Shown one piece after another: positions 23,658-32,082 of a DNA stretch of 32,877 nt (its first letter is position 1; each line of letters begins with the position of its first letter). The notes beneath the pieces are model-generated. The model worked only from the letters and a program-made list of their open reading frames with translations, searched no databases and was not told where the DNA came from. Made by a program: the position numbers and the translations under genes. The stretch lies in contig JALOAJ010000027.1 in assembly GCA_023228885.1 (NCBI GenBank), positions 1 through 32,877 on the forward strand, given 5' to 3'. The DNA comes from Bacillota bacterium (GTDB taxonomy: Bacteria > Bacillota > Clostridia > Monoglobales > Firm-18).

Positions 23658-24425
23658 TTGTTATTTGCAATTGATGTTGGAAACACAAATATAAGCATGG
23701 GTTTATTTATTAAAGACGAGCTTGTTTCGGATTGGAGATTGGCAACGGACAATAACAGAACTTCCGATGAAACCGGGCTTTTGATTTTGCAGTTTTTTTC
23801 TTTTGCCGGCGTTGAAAAGGAAACGGTCGATGATGTTATAATATCATCGGTGGTTCCGCCTGTAATGCACTCACTAACGCTTGCAATCAGAAAATATATC
23901 GGGTTAGAGCCCATAATGGTAAATTCAAAAACAAAAACGGGGCTTAGCATTTTATATGAAAACCCCAACGAGGTTGGCGCGGACAGAATTGCAAATGCGG
24001 TTGCGGGCTTTTATTTATACGGCGGGCCGCTGATAATTGTGGATTTTGGAACAGCCACAACATTTTGCGCCATAACACAAAAAGGAGAGTATCTTGGCGG
24101 CATAATTTGTGCAGGAATTAAAGTATCAATGGACGCCCTATTTGTTAAGGCGGCAAAATTGCCGAGGATTGATATTGTAAAACCGAAGAACATTATAGGA
24201 AGAAACACCGTTGAAAGTATGCAATCAGGCGCCGTTTATGGATTCTCGGGGCAAGCTGATTACATAATCGGCAAAATGAAACAAGAACTTGGCAAAGACA
24301 CAAAGGTTATTGCCACCGGCGGATTTGCGCGATTAATTGCAGGCGAGGTCAAGGGAATTGAACAAATAAATAATCGCCTTACGCTTTTGGGCTTGAAGAT
24401 AATATATGATAAAAGAAAAGGCTAA
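23658..24425 (+). CDS. coaX: Type III pantothenate kinase CoaX
   Basis: Phosphorylates pantothenate in the first step of coenzyme A synthesis; type III enzymes use ATP with a monovalent cation and are not feedback-inhibited by CoA. The 255-residue length is that of the family. The ASKHA phosphate loop DVGNTN is at 6-11; GADRIANAVAG and IIVDFGTATTFCAI give the second phosphate/ATP motifs, and VIATGGFARLIAG the adenosine loop. The start is TTG with GGGGTG 6 nt upstream; the frame extends 45 codons upstream only into repeat copy A. It precedes argG by 58 nt. Confidence 0.95.
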   Translation: MLFAIDVGNTNISMGLFIKDELVSDWRLATDNNRTSDETGLLILQFFSFAGVEKETVDDVIISSVVPPVMHSLTLAIRKYIGLEPIMVNSKTKTGLSILYENPNEVGADRIANAVAGFYLYGGPLIIVDFGTATTFCAITQKGEYLGGIICAGIKVSMDALFVKAAKLPRIDIVKPKNIIGRNTVESMQSGAVYGFSGQADYIIGKMKQELGKDTKVIATGGFARLIAGEVKGIEQINNRLTLLGLKIIYDKRKG

Positions 24426-24483
24426 ACTGTCGGATAGGCAGGCGGCTTGCAAATATAAACAATAAATAACCGGGAGGGTAAAT

Positions 24484-25701
24484 GTGAACAAAGAAAAAGT
24501 AGTTTTAGCATACTCGGGAGGGCTTGACACCTCAATCATTATCCCATGGCTGAAGGAGAATTATGACTGCGAAGTGATAGCGGTTTGCGGCGATGTTGGT
24601 CAGGGCAGCGAAACGGAAGGACTGGAGGAAAAGGCGTTAAAAACAGGCGCTGCAAAGCTGTATATCGAAGATTTGCGGGAAGAATATGTTACCGACTTTA
24701 TTTTCCCTGCCCTAAAGGCTCAAGCGGTGTACGAAGGAAAATACCTGCTTGGCACTTCCCATGCGCGCCCATGCATTGCAAAGCGGTTGGTGGAAATTGC
24801 AAAAAGTGAGGGTGCAACAGCGATATGCCATGGCGCAACAGGCAAGGGAAATGACCAAGTTCGGTTTGAGCTGACAATAAAAGCACTTGCGCCGCATATG
24901 AAGATAATAGCGCCCTGGAGAATTTGGGATATAAAATCAAGAGAGGACGCAATAGACTATGCACAACAGCGAAATATCCCCATTCCTGTTACAAAAAAGG
25001 ATAATTACAGTATGGACAGGAATATTTGGCACCTCTCCCATGAAGGGGCAGACCTTGAGGATCCATGGAACGAACCGAAATATGATAAAATTTTAAAATT
25101 GGTTGTAACGCCGGAACAGGCGCCTGACAAGGCGGAATATGTTGAACTTGAATTTGAGCGGGGGATACCCAAAAAAATTGACGGCGTTTCGTATACACCG
25201 GTTGAGCTTTTGGAAAAGCTAAACGAAATAGCGGGCAGAAATGCCGTTGGCATTACCGATATAGTTGAAAACCGCCTTGTGGGGATGAAAAGCAGAGGCG
25301 TATATGAAACTCCGGCAGGAACGGTGCTTTATACGGCGCACAAGGCGTTGGAATACTTGTGCCTTGACAGGCAAACGCTGCAATATAAAGAGGCAGTCGC
25401 TATTAAATTTGCCGAGCTTGTTTATGACGGCAATTGGTACACTCCGCTTCGCGAGGCGTTATCGGCATTTGTTGACGAAACGCAAAAAACCGTTACCGGT
25501 ACGGTGCGCGTTAAGCTATACAAAGGCAGCTGCACAAGCGCCGGCGCAAAATCGCCCTATTCGCTGTACAGCGAAGAAATGGCAACCTTTGGGCAAGATG
25601 AGGTGTATAATCAAAAGGATTCGGAAGGTTTTATAAATCTTTTCGGGCTTCCGCTAAAGGTTAGGTCGCTTATGCTGGAAGAAAACAAGAGAGGAAAATA
25701 A
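24484..25701 (+). CDS. argG: Argininosuccinate synthase
   Basis: Condenses citrulline and aspartate with ATP to argininosuccinate, the penultimate step of arginine synthesis. The 405-residue length is standard. The PP-loop AYSGGLDTS at about 8-16 binds ATP; ICHGATGKGNDQVRFE and the citrulline-aspartate region with YSMDRNIWHLSHEGADLEDP are intact. The start is GTG, 5 nt after GGGAGGG. It is followed 3 nt later by argH, so the two final arginine steps are made from one mRNA, possibly including coaX. Confidence 0.97.
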   Translation: MNKEKVVLAYSGGLDTSIIIPWLKENYDCEVIAVCGDVGQGSETEGLEEKALKTGAAKLYIEDLREEYVTDFIFPALKAQAVYEGKYLLGTSHARPCIAKRLVEIAKSEGATAICHGATGKGNDQVRFELTIKALAPHMKIIAPWRIWDIKSREDAIDYAQQRNIPIPVTKKDNYSMDRNIWHLSHEGADLEDPWNEPKYDKILKLVVTPEQAPDKAEYVELEFERGIPKKIDGVSYTPVELLEKLNEIAGRNAVGITDIVENRLVGMKSRGVYETPAGTVLYTAHKALEYLCLDRQTLQYKEAVAIKFAELVYDGNWYTPLREALSAFVDETQKTVTGTVRVKLYKGSCTSAGAKSPYSLYSEEMATFGQDEVYNQKDSEGFINLFGLPLKVRSLMLEENKRGK

Positions 25702-25704
25702 TTT

Positions 25705-27081
25705 ATGGAAAAGCTTTGGGGCGGACGGTTTTCAAAAAACACCAACAAAAAAGTTGATGATTTTAACTCGTCAATCCGCTTTGATATGAGAATGTATCGG
25801 CAGGATATAAACGGCAGCATTGCGCATTGCGAAATGCTTGCAAAGCAAGGGATTATACCAAAACCCGATGCCAAGCTTATTGTTAAAACGCTCGGCGAAA
25901 TATTAAACGACATTGAAAACGGCAAAATAACCTTTAGCGTTGAGGCGGAAGACATCCACATGAATATCGAAAAACTTTTGACCGAAAGGATAGGGGATAC
26001 AGGTAAAAAGCTCCATACAGGCAGGAGCAGAAACGACCAAGTGGCCCTTGATTTAAGGCTTTATCTTAGGGATGAGTGCGAAAAGGTTTGCCGCCTTATC
26101 GCCGACCTTAAAAAAACCCTTATATCTCTTGCCGAACGGCATATTGATACCATTATGCCGGGATATACTCATCTTCAAAAGGCGCAGCCAATTTTATTAT
26201 CGCATCACCTTATGGCTTACTGCGAAATGTTTTGCCGTGATACGCAGCGGCTTGAGCAATGTGTTGCAAGAATAAATATATCGCCGCTTGGCAGCGGGGC
26301 GCTTGCCGGAACGGTGTATCCGCTTGACCGTGAGTTTGTAGCCGCGCAGCTTGGCATGAAAGCGGTTACAAAAAACAGTATTGACGCAGTTTCAGACCGT
26401 GATTTTGCAATTGAAACATGCTTCGTTATGAGCATGATAATGATGCATATTTCCCGCCTGTCGGAAGAAATCATATTGTGGGCATCGGATGAATTCAATT
26501 TCATAGAGCTTGATGATGCGTACTCAACAGGCTCAAGCATTATGCCCCAAAAGAAAAACCCTGATATTGCAGAGCTTTCGCGAGGAAAAACGGGGCGGGT
26601 TTATGGTGATTTAATAGCGCTTTTGACTACAATGAAAGGGTTGCCGCTTGCCTATAACAAAGATATGCAAGAGGATAAAGAACAGGTTTTCGATGCAGTC
26701 GATACCGTTTTAATGACGCTCCCCATTTTTACTGAAATGCTTGCAACCATGAAAATTAACAAAAAAAATATGCAAAACGGCGTTAAGCGCGGGTTTATAA
26801 ACGCAACGGACGCGGCAGATTATCTTGTTAAAAAAGGGCTGCCTTTTAGGGATGCACATAAAGTAATCGGCGAAATGGTGGCGCATTGTATAGCGGAAGG
26901 CAAACGCCTTGAACAGCTTACGATGGATGAGTTTAACAGCTTCAGCAATTTATTTGAAGATGATATATACCACATTTTATCGTACCAAGCTTGCGTTGAT
27001 GCACGAAATGTAAAAGGCGGAACAGCGACAGAGCAAGTAACTGATGCAATTTTTAGGGCAAAGAAAAGCTTAAATCCTTAG
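25705..27081 (+). CDS. argH: Argininosuccinate lyase
   Basis: Cleaves argininosuccinate to arginine and fumarate in the cytoplasm; fumarase/aspartase superfamily tetramer. The 458-residue length is standard. The N-terminus MEKLWGGRFSKN, the first conserved stretch HTGRSRNDQVALDLRL, TIMPGYTHLQKAQP and the signature GSSIMPQKKNPD (276-287) with the catalytic serine are all present. AGAGGA lies about 8 nt before the ATG at the end of argG. Confidence 0.97.
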   Translation: MEKLWGGRFSKNTNKKVDDFNSSIRFDMRMYRQDINGSIAHCEMLAKQGIIPKPDAKLIVKTLGEILNDIENGKITFSVEAEDIHMNIEKLLTERIGDTGKKLHTGRSRNDQVALDLRLYLRDECEKVCRLIADLKKTLISLAERHIDTIMPGYTHLQKAQPILLSHHLMAYCEMFCRDTQRLEQCVARINISPLGSGALAGTVYPLDREFVAAQLGMKAVTKNSIDAVSDRDFAIETCFVMSMIMMHISRLSEEIILWASDEFNFIELDDAYSTGSSIMPQKKNPDIAELSRGKTGRVYGDLIALLTTMKGLPLAYNKDMQEDKEQVFDAVDTVLMTLPIFTEMLATMKINKKNMQNGVKRGFINATDAADYLVKKGLPFRDAHKVIGEMVAHCIAEGKRLEQLTMDEFNSFSNLFEDDIYHILSYQACVDARNVKGGTATEQVTDAIFRAKKSLNP

Positions 27082-27105
27082 ACTACAATAACAAGGAGGT
27101 TTTGA

Positions 27106-27753
27106 TTGAATATGAGATATATACTTTTAATCATGGTATTCATGCTCACCGGCTGCATGGCATCCGATAAATTGTCCGATGAAAATGCAATGCCGGAAAC
27201 ACCAAACAAACAAGGGGAGAAGATAGAATTGACAAACAAACCAATAGTGACCATAGAAATGGAAGACGGCGGGATAATCAAAGCGGAGCTGTATCCCGAA
27301 ATTGCGCCAAACACAGTTAATAATTTTTTATCGCTTGTTAACAAAGGTTATTATGACGGCGTAATATTTCACCGTGTAATTCCGGGTTTTATGATTCAAG
27401 GGGGCGACCCGGACGGAACCGGCATGGGCGGTCCCGGCTACACCATAAAGGGCGAGTTCACCGCAAATGGCTTTAAAAACGATTTAAAGCATAAAAGAGG
27501 GGTGTTGTCCATGGCAAGAACATCCGTTATGGACAGCGCAGGCAGTCAGTTTTTTATAATGGTTGCCGATTATCCATCGCTTGATAACCAATATGCATCC
27601 TTTGGGAAAGTGACGGAAGGTCTTGACGTTGCGGACAAAATAGTAAGCGCAAAGCGTGACCAAAACGACAGACCGCTTGATGAGCAGAAAATGAAAAAGG
27701 TAACGGTAGAAACATTCGGAGTGGAATACCTTGAGCCTAAAAAGATGAAATAG
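27106..27753 (+). CDS. Cyclophilin-type peptidyl-prolyl isomerase, lipoprotein
   Basis: Extracytoplasmic proline isomerase anchored by lipid. The 215-residue protein has a lipoprotein signal peptide (YILLIMVFMLTGC, lipobox LTGC, cysteine 17), a short linker, then the cyclophilin domain (about 45-210): YYDGVIFHRVIPGFMIQGGD containing the catalytic Arg, then GVLSMARTSVMDSAGSQFFI and NQYASFGKVTEG. The TTG at 27106 is 6 nt after AAGGAGG; an ATG six bases further is the alternative. It follows argH by 24 nt and may be co-transcribed, with no functional link. Confidence 0.95.
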   Translation: MNMRYILLIMVFMLTGCMASDKLSDENAMPETPNKQGEKIELTNKPIVTIEMEDGGIIKAELYPEIAPNTVNNFLSLVNKGYYDGVIFHRVIPGFMIQGGDPDGTGMGGPGYTIKGEFTANGFKNDLKHKRGVLSMARTSVMDSAGSQFFIMVADYPSLDNQYASFGKVTEGLDVADKIVSAKRDQNDRPLDEQKMKKVTVETFGVEYLEPKKMK

Positions 27754-27773
27754 AATAAAAATTGCATCAGTCT

Positions 27774-27814
27774 GCATAAAAAATTTTCGCCCATAGCAAA
27801 TGCTATGGGCGAAA
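27774..27814 (-). terminator. Terminator after the small protein gene
   Basis: A perfect 14-bp stem TTTCGCCCATAGCA / TGCTATGGGCGAAA with a two-base loop (27785-27814) is followed on the minus strand by a T6 run. It ends the tRNA-Arg/small-protein transcript and may also stop the converging cyclophilin transcript. Confidence 0.88.
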
Positions 27815-27835
27815 CGAATGCAATAAGCGTAGCTA

Positions 27836-28012
27836 CTACATGGTTTCTTCGGAATTGTCGTCTAAATCGTCATCACAATTTATAAAGATTTCTTCTGCGG
27901 CTTGCTGTGCCTTTTTAAGCCTTTCCGTAATGGCAACAAGCCCCTCCAACGCCTCAATGGCAATTGACATTTGCCCTGCCAAATGATAATACATAGCTTT
28001 ATAATCCGCCAT
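27836..28012 (-). CDS. Small conserved clostridial protein
   Basis: A 58-residue soluble, largely helical protein beginning MADYKAMYYHLAGQMSIAIE and ending in an acidic tail (NCDDDLDDNSEETM). It resembles short proteins of Clostridia starting with a MxDYKxMY pattern whose function is unknown. AAAGGAG is 7 nt before the ATG at 28012. It lies 38 nt downstream of tRNA-Arg on the same strand and before a strong terminator, so the two probably share a transcript. Confidence 0.75.
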   Translation of the reverse strand: MADYKAMYYHLAGQMSIAIEALEGLVAITERLKKAQQAAEEIFINCDDDLDDNSEETM

Positions 28013-28050
28013 AAGTACGCTCCTTTTTAAAAAATCCAATTTGCAATAAT

Positions 28051-28127
28051 TGGCACGCCCGGAGGGACTCGAACCCCCGACGAACAGATTCGAAGTCTGC
28101 CACTCTATCCGACTGAGCTACGGGCGC
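28051..28127 (-). tRNA. tRNA-Arg (anticodon TCG)
   Basis: A 77-nt cloverleaf on the minus strand. The acceptor arm GCGCCCG pairs with CGGGCGT, the D-arm holds AGCTCAGTCGGATAGAG, and the anticodon stem CAGA / TCTG encloses the loop CTTCGAA, giving TCG. The T-arm contains GGTTCGAGTCC, the discriminator is G and CCA is encoded. It should read CGA and, with wobble, other CGN codons. Confidence 0.97.
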
Positions 28128-28163
28128 GTATATTAATTTGCAAATTATTGATAGACACTAATT

Positions 28164-28192
28164 ATTTTAAAGCATGACGCTCATTTTGTCAA
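28164..28192 (-). promoter_or_regulatory. Strong sigma-A promoter of tRNA-Arg
   Basis: Minus strand TTGACA (28187-28192, perfect), 17-nt spacer, TAAAAT (28164-28169). It overlaps the last codons of the GT4-CsaB gene, so this tRNA does not depend on the upstream transcript. Confidence 0.82.
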
Positions 28193-30444
28193 GAATTATC
28201 GCTTAATTTTATTTTTTCGTCAAGTAATTTTATTGCACAGCGTGCATCGGTTCTTGTTTTGCGCCGCATTTTGTCTGCCGTTTGTTTTATGTCATCGGAA
28301 ATTTCACCATGATGAGCCATTAGTTCGTCAATCTTAGTCTTCATTTTTGAAACATCTATACTTTTTACATTTTCTTTGTGGTTTTGACCCAAGTATAACA
28401 GCATTGAATCCACCTTGGTGTCGTACGAAATGCCAAAAAGCGGCACCCCTGCAACTGCTGAGTATATAAGCGAATGCAGCCGCATTCCGATTACAAGCTT
28501 GCACCTTGATATTACCCCAATCAGCTCCGGCGCGGTGTAACAATCTTTAATGATTTCATAGCCCGATTTAATATACTTTGCAACATTGCAGCTTGCGTTG
28601 TAGTCTGTGCCGCTTTGCATCGAGATAAAAAGAGGGGTCAACCCGTATTTGCCGTTTATATAATCGCAAACCTCGGCAAGTTTGGTGTTAAAACCATTAT
28701 CCGCTTCCTTCCATTGCCGAATGCATACTGCAAAATAACCTTTACCATTGTCAAGCTTTTCGCTTTTAAAAACATTGTCAACCAATGCATCATTTTCTGC
28801 TCTCAGCGAAAAAGCAGGGTCGGTTGTAATGGTTATTGCGGGGTGATTTGCACCCAACAGCTTTAATTCTTCAAAAGATTCCGGCTCTCGAAGGGTGATT
28901 AAATCAACTTTATTTAAAACTTTAGCTGTGCGTATTTTATTTTTTTTACCGCGAATGGGACCGATGCCGCTTGCATAAACCATGGCTTTCATGCCCGCAT
29001 TTTTTGCCATGTTTATAACGGCAAGGTAATAAATAAGCGATTTGGTGCTTGTGACATCTTGAAGCAAACTCCCGCCGCCGCTTATTAAAAGCTTTGTGCG
29101 GCGCATATACCGCAGCACTTTTAAAAGATTAAACCTGTGCATGCTCCTTACACCGTATGCGGCGCCCGTTTCGGTTGGCTTTGCGGATAAAACGGTTATA
29201 TCGACTTTAGGTTTTTCGCTTGTTAAATTGTTGATTATTGCATACAGCAACGAATCGTCGCCGGTGTTTTTATACCCGTAATAGCCCGATATCATTATGT
29301 CATACGGGCGCACTCTATCGATTGAAAGCAAGTCTGCGTATGCATCCTCACAATCATCTGCCATTTTTTTGACGGAATACATATCAATAATTATACTTCT
29401 GTTATAGTTGCCCATTTCTTCTCGCTGTGCCGGCGTTTTGTCTAAGACGGACACCACATCTTTGTATAGCCCTGATACTGTCGGCATTTCGCAGCCTCGG
29501 CAACAAAAATTTGTTTCAACCCCAACAGCTAATTTACCGCTGTCAAAAAGCCCGATATTGCCTTCGTTGCCGGCTATGATAACCGGCTTTGCCGCCGACA
29601 TTGCCTCCAGCGCCGCCCTGCTTACCCCTATAAAAACATCCGCACACGAAATAAAATTGTTGATGTCTATTCTGGGTCCGGCAAGTATTATGCCTTTTCT
29701 ACCAAGCTTCTCGTTCGCTTTTTGTACTTTGCGCTCCAATCGGTTGTAATCGTTGCCGCCGCCAACGATAACAAGTTCAAGGTTGGGGTGTTTTTCGCAT
29801 ATTTGAGGCATTGCCTCAACAAGCAAAAACGCAACTGCGCTGCGGTCGGTATCTATCCTACTGACATACACCGCTTTTGGCGCGGTTGGGTTTAGTCCAA
29901 ATTCATCAATTACAACGGTTGATTTATTATCCGGCGCAAATTTTTCGGTATCTATACCGTTTATTGTTACCGTTATGTGGTTTTCGGGCACGGAGTAATT
30001 ATCTTTTAAGTATTCCTTTATATCATCGCTCACCGCAATTGTGCGTTCGCCCCAGTTAGTTAAAACATTTAAAAGCGGGCCGGTTTTGAACACCCAATGA
30101 GCCGTCGTTATGAAGTTAAACTTTACGCTTTTTCGTATGATTGAGCATAAAAACGCCGGAATTCTTGCGTGAGCATGAACAATGTCAAACTTTTCGTGTT
30201 TTATCAGCTTATAAAGCCCGATATAAGCCCGAAACATTTTACCGACGCTTCGTTTATCGGTAGGCAGGCAAACATGCCGAATGTCGGCATCGGTAAGCTC
30301 CGGCACATATACCCCGCCGCTTGACACCACCACAACTTCGTTGCCGCGCCTTGAAAGTTCCTTTGAAAGTTCCGTTACATGAGTTTCGGCGCCGCCTATT
30401 TCCAATCCCATAACAATCATTAGTATTTTCATGTTAAGTGCCAT
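28189..30444 (-). CDS. csaB: GT4 glycosyltransferase fused to CsaB-type polysaccharide pyruvyl transferase
   Basis: Two-domain enzyme of about 751 residues. Residues 5-375 are a GT-B/GT4 glycosyltransferase (MKILMIVMGLEIGGAETHV at the start; ALEAMSAAKPVIIAGNEG in the nucleotide-sugar site). Residues 380-751 are a polysaccharide pyruvyl transferase, beginning YDIMISGYYGYKNTGDDSLL and containing LLISGGGSLLQD and GMRLHSLIYSAVAGVPLFGI. CsaB adds ketal pyruvate to secondary wall polymer, making the ligand bound by SLH domains. Both SLH proteins in this window could dock on that product. The usual EX7E of GT4 keeps only the second Glu. The start is uncertain: ATG 30444 lies 3 nt after GGAAAGG, and ATG 30432 gives the classic MKIL start. 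The leader forms a long inverted repeat. Confidence 0.92.
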   Translation of the reverse strand: MALNMKILMIVMGLEIGGAETHVTELSKELSRRGNEVVVVSSGGVYVPELTDADIRHVCLPTDKRSVGKMFRAYIGLYKLIKHEKFDIVHAHARIPAFLCSIIRKSVKFNFITTAHWVFKTGPLLNVLTNWGERTIAVSDDIKEYLKDNYSVPENHITVTINGIDTEKFAPDNKSTVVIDEFGLNPTAPKAVYVSRIDTDRSAVAFLLVEAMPQICEKHPNLELVIVGGGNDYNRLERKVQKANEKLGRKGIILAGPRIDINNFISCADVFIGVSRAALEAMSAAKPVIIAGNEGNIGLFDSGKLAVGVETNFCCRGCEMPTVSGLYKDVVSVLDKTPAQREEMGNYNRSIIIDMYSVKKMADDCEDAYADLLSIDRVRPYDIMISGYYGYKNTGDDSLLYAIINNLTSEKPKVDITVLSAKPTETGAAYGVRSMHRFNLLKVLRYMRRTKLLISGGGSLLQDVTSTKSLIYYLAVINMAKNAGMKAMVYASGIGPIRGKKNKIRTAKVLNKVDLITLREPESFEELKLLGANHPAITITTDPAFSLRAENDALVDNVFKSEKLDNGKGYFAVCIRQWKEADNGFNTKLAEVCDYINGKYGLTPLFISMQSGTDYNASCNVAKYIKSGYEIIKDCYTAPELIGVISRCKLVIGMRLHSLIYSAVAGVPLFGISYDTKVDSMLLYLGQNHKENVKSIDVSKMKTKIDELMAHHGEISDDIKQTADKMRRKTRTDARCAIKLLDEKIKLSDNS

Positions 30445-30526
30445 TAGCCTTTCCGGCTCATAAATTATATTAAAATTTGTGCCTACTCGCTTATCGTGAG
30501 CCGGATAAGGCGTGTAAATGGCACTT
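30436..30526 (-). promoter_or_regulatory. Inverted repeat covering the csaB ribosome binding site and start
   Basis: Arms 30436-30460 and 30497-30526 pair over 24 bp in three blocks (AAGTGCCATT, GCCTT, TCCGGCTCA) with one bulge. The RNA would pair the GGAAAGG ribosome binding site and ATG at 30442-30444. It may be a cis-acting regulatory hairpin or a structured repeat. Confidence 0.55.
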
Positions 30527-30636
30527 TGCGCATGTGCGTTTCGCCAAAGGCGAAAATGTCGCACGCGCATAAATTCCGTCGGAGACAGATTAGTTTGGGA
30601 AAAACTGAAGGTTTTTTCAAACTAATAGCGCTCCAT
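30525..30636. repeat. Multi-hairpin intergenic repeat, copy B
   Basis: Contains a hairpin around TTTCGCC AAA GGCGAAA flanked by GCGCATGTGCG and CGCACGCGC (30525-30573), then the core shared with copy A (30552-30592), then an imperfect stem ATTAGTTTG ... CAAACTAAT (30589-30626). It lies between degV and csaB, in opposite orientation to copy A. Confidence 0.7.
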
Positions 30637-30649
30637 TCTTTAACATCCG

Positions 30650-31510
30650 CTAAGTATTAAATACTACCCCCACAAGCCCCTTGCCGGTGTGTGAGCCGAT
30701 GCACGGACCAAGCTCGGCAGTCGTTATATCCTTAGGGGTGATTTTGCTCAACACCATTTGCTTTAAAAGCTCGGCATCATCAGGCGCGCTTGTATGCACA
30801 ACCCAAACCCTTGTGTTATTTGGGTTCGTTACCTTTTCAAGCAATATTTCGGCAAGCTGTTCTATGCCCCGCCGTTTGCCGCGCGCCTTGCCAAAGCTGT
30901 CCAGCAGCCCGTCTTGTATGGTGAGAATAGGCTTAATGCCAAGCATTTCGCCGACAAACGCAACGGAAGGATTAAGGCGCCCGCCTCGTTGAAGATGCTT
31001 TAAGTCATCAACAATTAAAAACACTTCGGTCTTTTCTCGAATTTTGTAATATACTTCCATTACCTCGTCAAATTCCCCGCCCTCATATGCAACCCTTGCC
31101 ATTTCGGCAACCGAGAAACCATACCCCGCGGAAAACGACAAGCTGTCAACCAAGGTAATGTTAGACGGTTTGCCGCTTTGCTCCTCGATTTCGTTTTTGA
31201 CCATGTTGGCAATGTTATATGTGCCGCTGCCTTTTGATGATATGCTTACAAAAATTTGATGCTTATATTGGTGCAGGTTTTTACGAAATTCTTCACCGAT
31301 GGCGCCGGCTGTCGGCATAACAGTTTTAGGCATACAGCTTGGATTTTCATCCATTATTTGAAACAGGGTGTGTAAATCAAGCTCTGTTCTGTCTAAATAA
31401 GTTTTGTCGCCTACTACAATTCCCATAGGCAACATTGATACATTATATTTTTTAAAGATTTCTTCCGGCAAGTCGCTTGCGCTGTCCGTTATAATTTTTA
31501 CCGTCTGCAT
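30650..31510 (-). CDS. DegV family fatty acid-binding protein
   Basis: Cytoplasmic lipid-binding protein of the DegV/FakB family, which presents a fatty acid to the kinase FakA. The 286-residue protein shows VKIITDSASDLPEE at the N-terminus, PMGIVVGDKTYLD, TVMPTAGAIGEEF, VSISSKGSGTYNIA, and the second-domain motifs VDDLKHLQRGGRLN and IGSHTGKGLVGVVF. This is an entire family set. GGGAGG lies 7 nt before the ATG. No FakA gene is adjacent. It stands 67 nt beyond the comM fragment on the same strand and could have been cotranscribed with intact comM before the insertion. Confidence 0.93.
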   Translation of the reverse strand: MQTVKIITDSASDLPEEIFKKYNVSMLPMGIVVGDKTYLDRTELDLHTLFQIMDENPSCMPKTVMPTAGAIGEEFRKNLHQYKHQIFVSISSKGSGTYNIANMVKNEIEEQSGKPSNITLVDSLSFSAGYGFSVAEMARVAYEGGEFDEVMEVYYKIREKTEVFLIVDDLKHLQRGGRLNPSVAFVGEMLGIKPILTIQDGLLDSFGKARGKRRGIEQLAEILLEKVTNPNNTRVWVVHTSAPDDAELLKQMVLSKITPKDITTAELGPCIGSHTGKGLVGVVFNT

Positions 31511-31577
31511 TAAAAAGCCTCCCTGCAGATTCCCTTAAAGGGTTTATTGCCTGCAATGCTTGCATGGCGCCGTTATT

Positions 31578-32075
31578 TTAAAAAAGCTCTTGCGAATACC
31601 TTCTGTCGAGGCTTCTGTATTGTATTGCCTCGGCTATGTGTTTTACGCCTATTTTGTCACTGCCGTCTAAATCGGCAACCGTTCGTGCAACTTTTAATAT
31701 CCTGTCATGGGCGCGGGCAGACAACCCAAGGTTTTCAAACGCCGCCTTGAGCAATTCTTTTTCTTCCAGACCCAAAACGCAATATTCCCTTATTTTTGAG
31801 GCATAAAGCTGTGAATTTGAATAAATGCCTTGCTGCCCATATCGTTTAAGCTGTATCATCCTTGCATTGTTAACTCGCGCCTTTATTTGCGCGCTTGTTT
31901 CGCCGGTATGCGCGCTGTCCAAATCGGAATATTTAACGGCTGCAACCTCGATATGTATATCTATTCGGTCTAAAAGCGGTCCGCTGATTTTACCTCTATA
32001 CCACGAAACTTGCGCCGGCGTGCAGGTGCATTCTCTGGATGTATCGCCCAAATATCCGCATTTGCATGGGTTCAT
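31578..32075 (-). pseudogene. comM: comM/yifB 3' fragment (Mg chelatase-like AAA protein), interrupted
   Basis: The last 165 residues of a ComM/YifB-type AAA+ protein, normally about 500 long and implicated in processing recombination intermediates after DNA uptake. MNPCKCGYLGD is the Walker-region follow-up motif (usually AAMNPCPCGY) found in the middle of the intact protein; GPLLDRIDIHIEV, then NLGLSARAHDRILKVARTVADL and the Mg chelatase C-terminal region follow. In the same frame the codon before this ATG is TAG, and upstream DNA has no ComM similarity and is much more AT-rich, so the N-terminal two thirds has been displaced by the adjacent element. The 5' part should lie at the other end of the element, outside the window. 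Confidence 0.88.
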
Positions 32076-32082
32076 CTACAAA
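32066..32082. other. Probable attachment-site junction in comM
   Basis: ComM similarity ends at ATGAACCC on the minus strand (about 32068-32075) and foreign AT-rich DNA begins directly. The recombinase gene stops 57 nt away. Large serine integrases usually have short crossover cores, but the core cannot be set without the other end. Confidence 0.5.

Noticed and set aside
23435..23968. 177-codon minus-strand frame over the coaX start
   Set aside because: Antisense to coaX and repeat copy A, with no ribosome binding site or family pattern.
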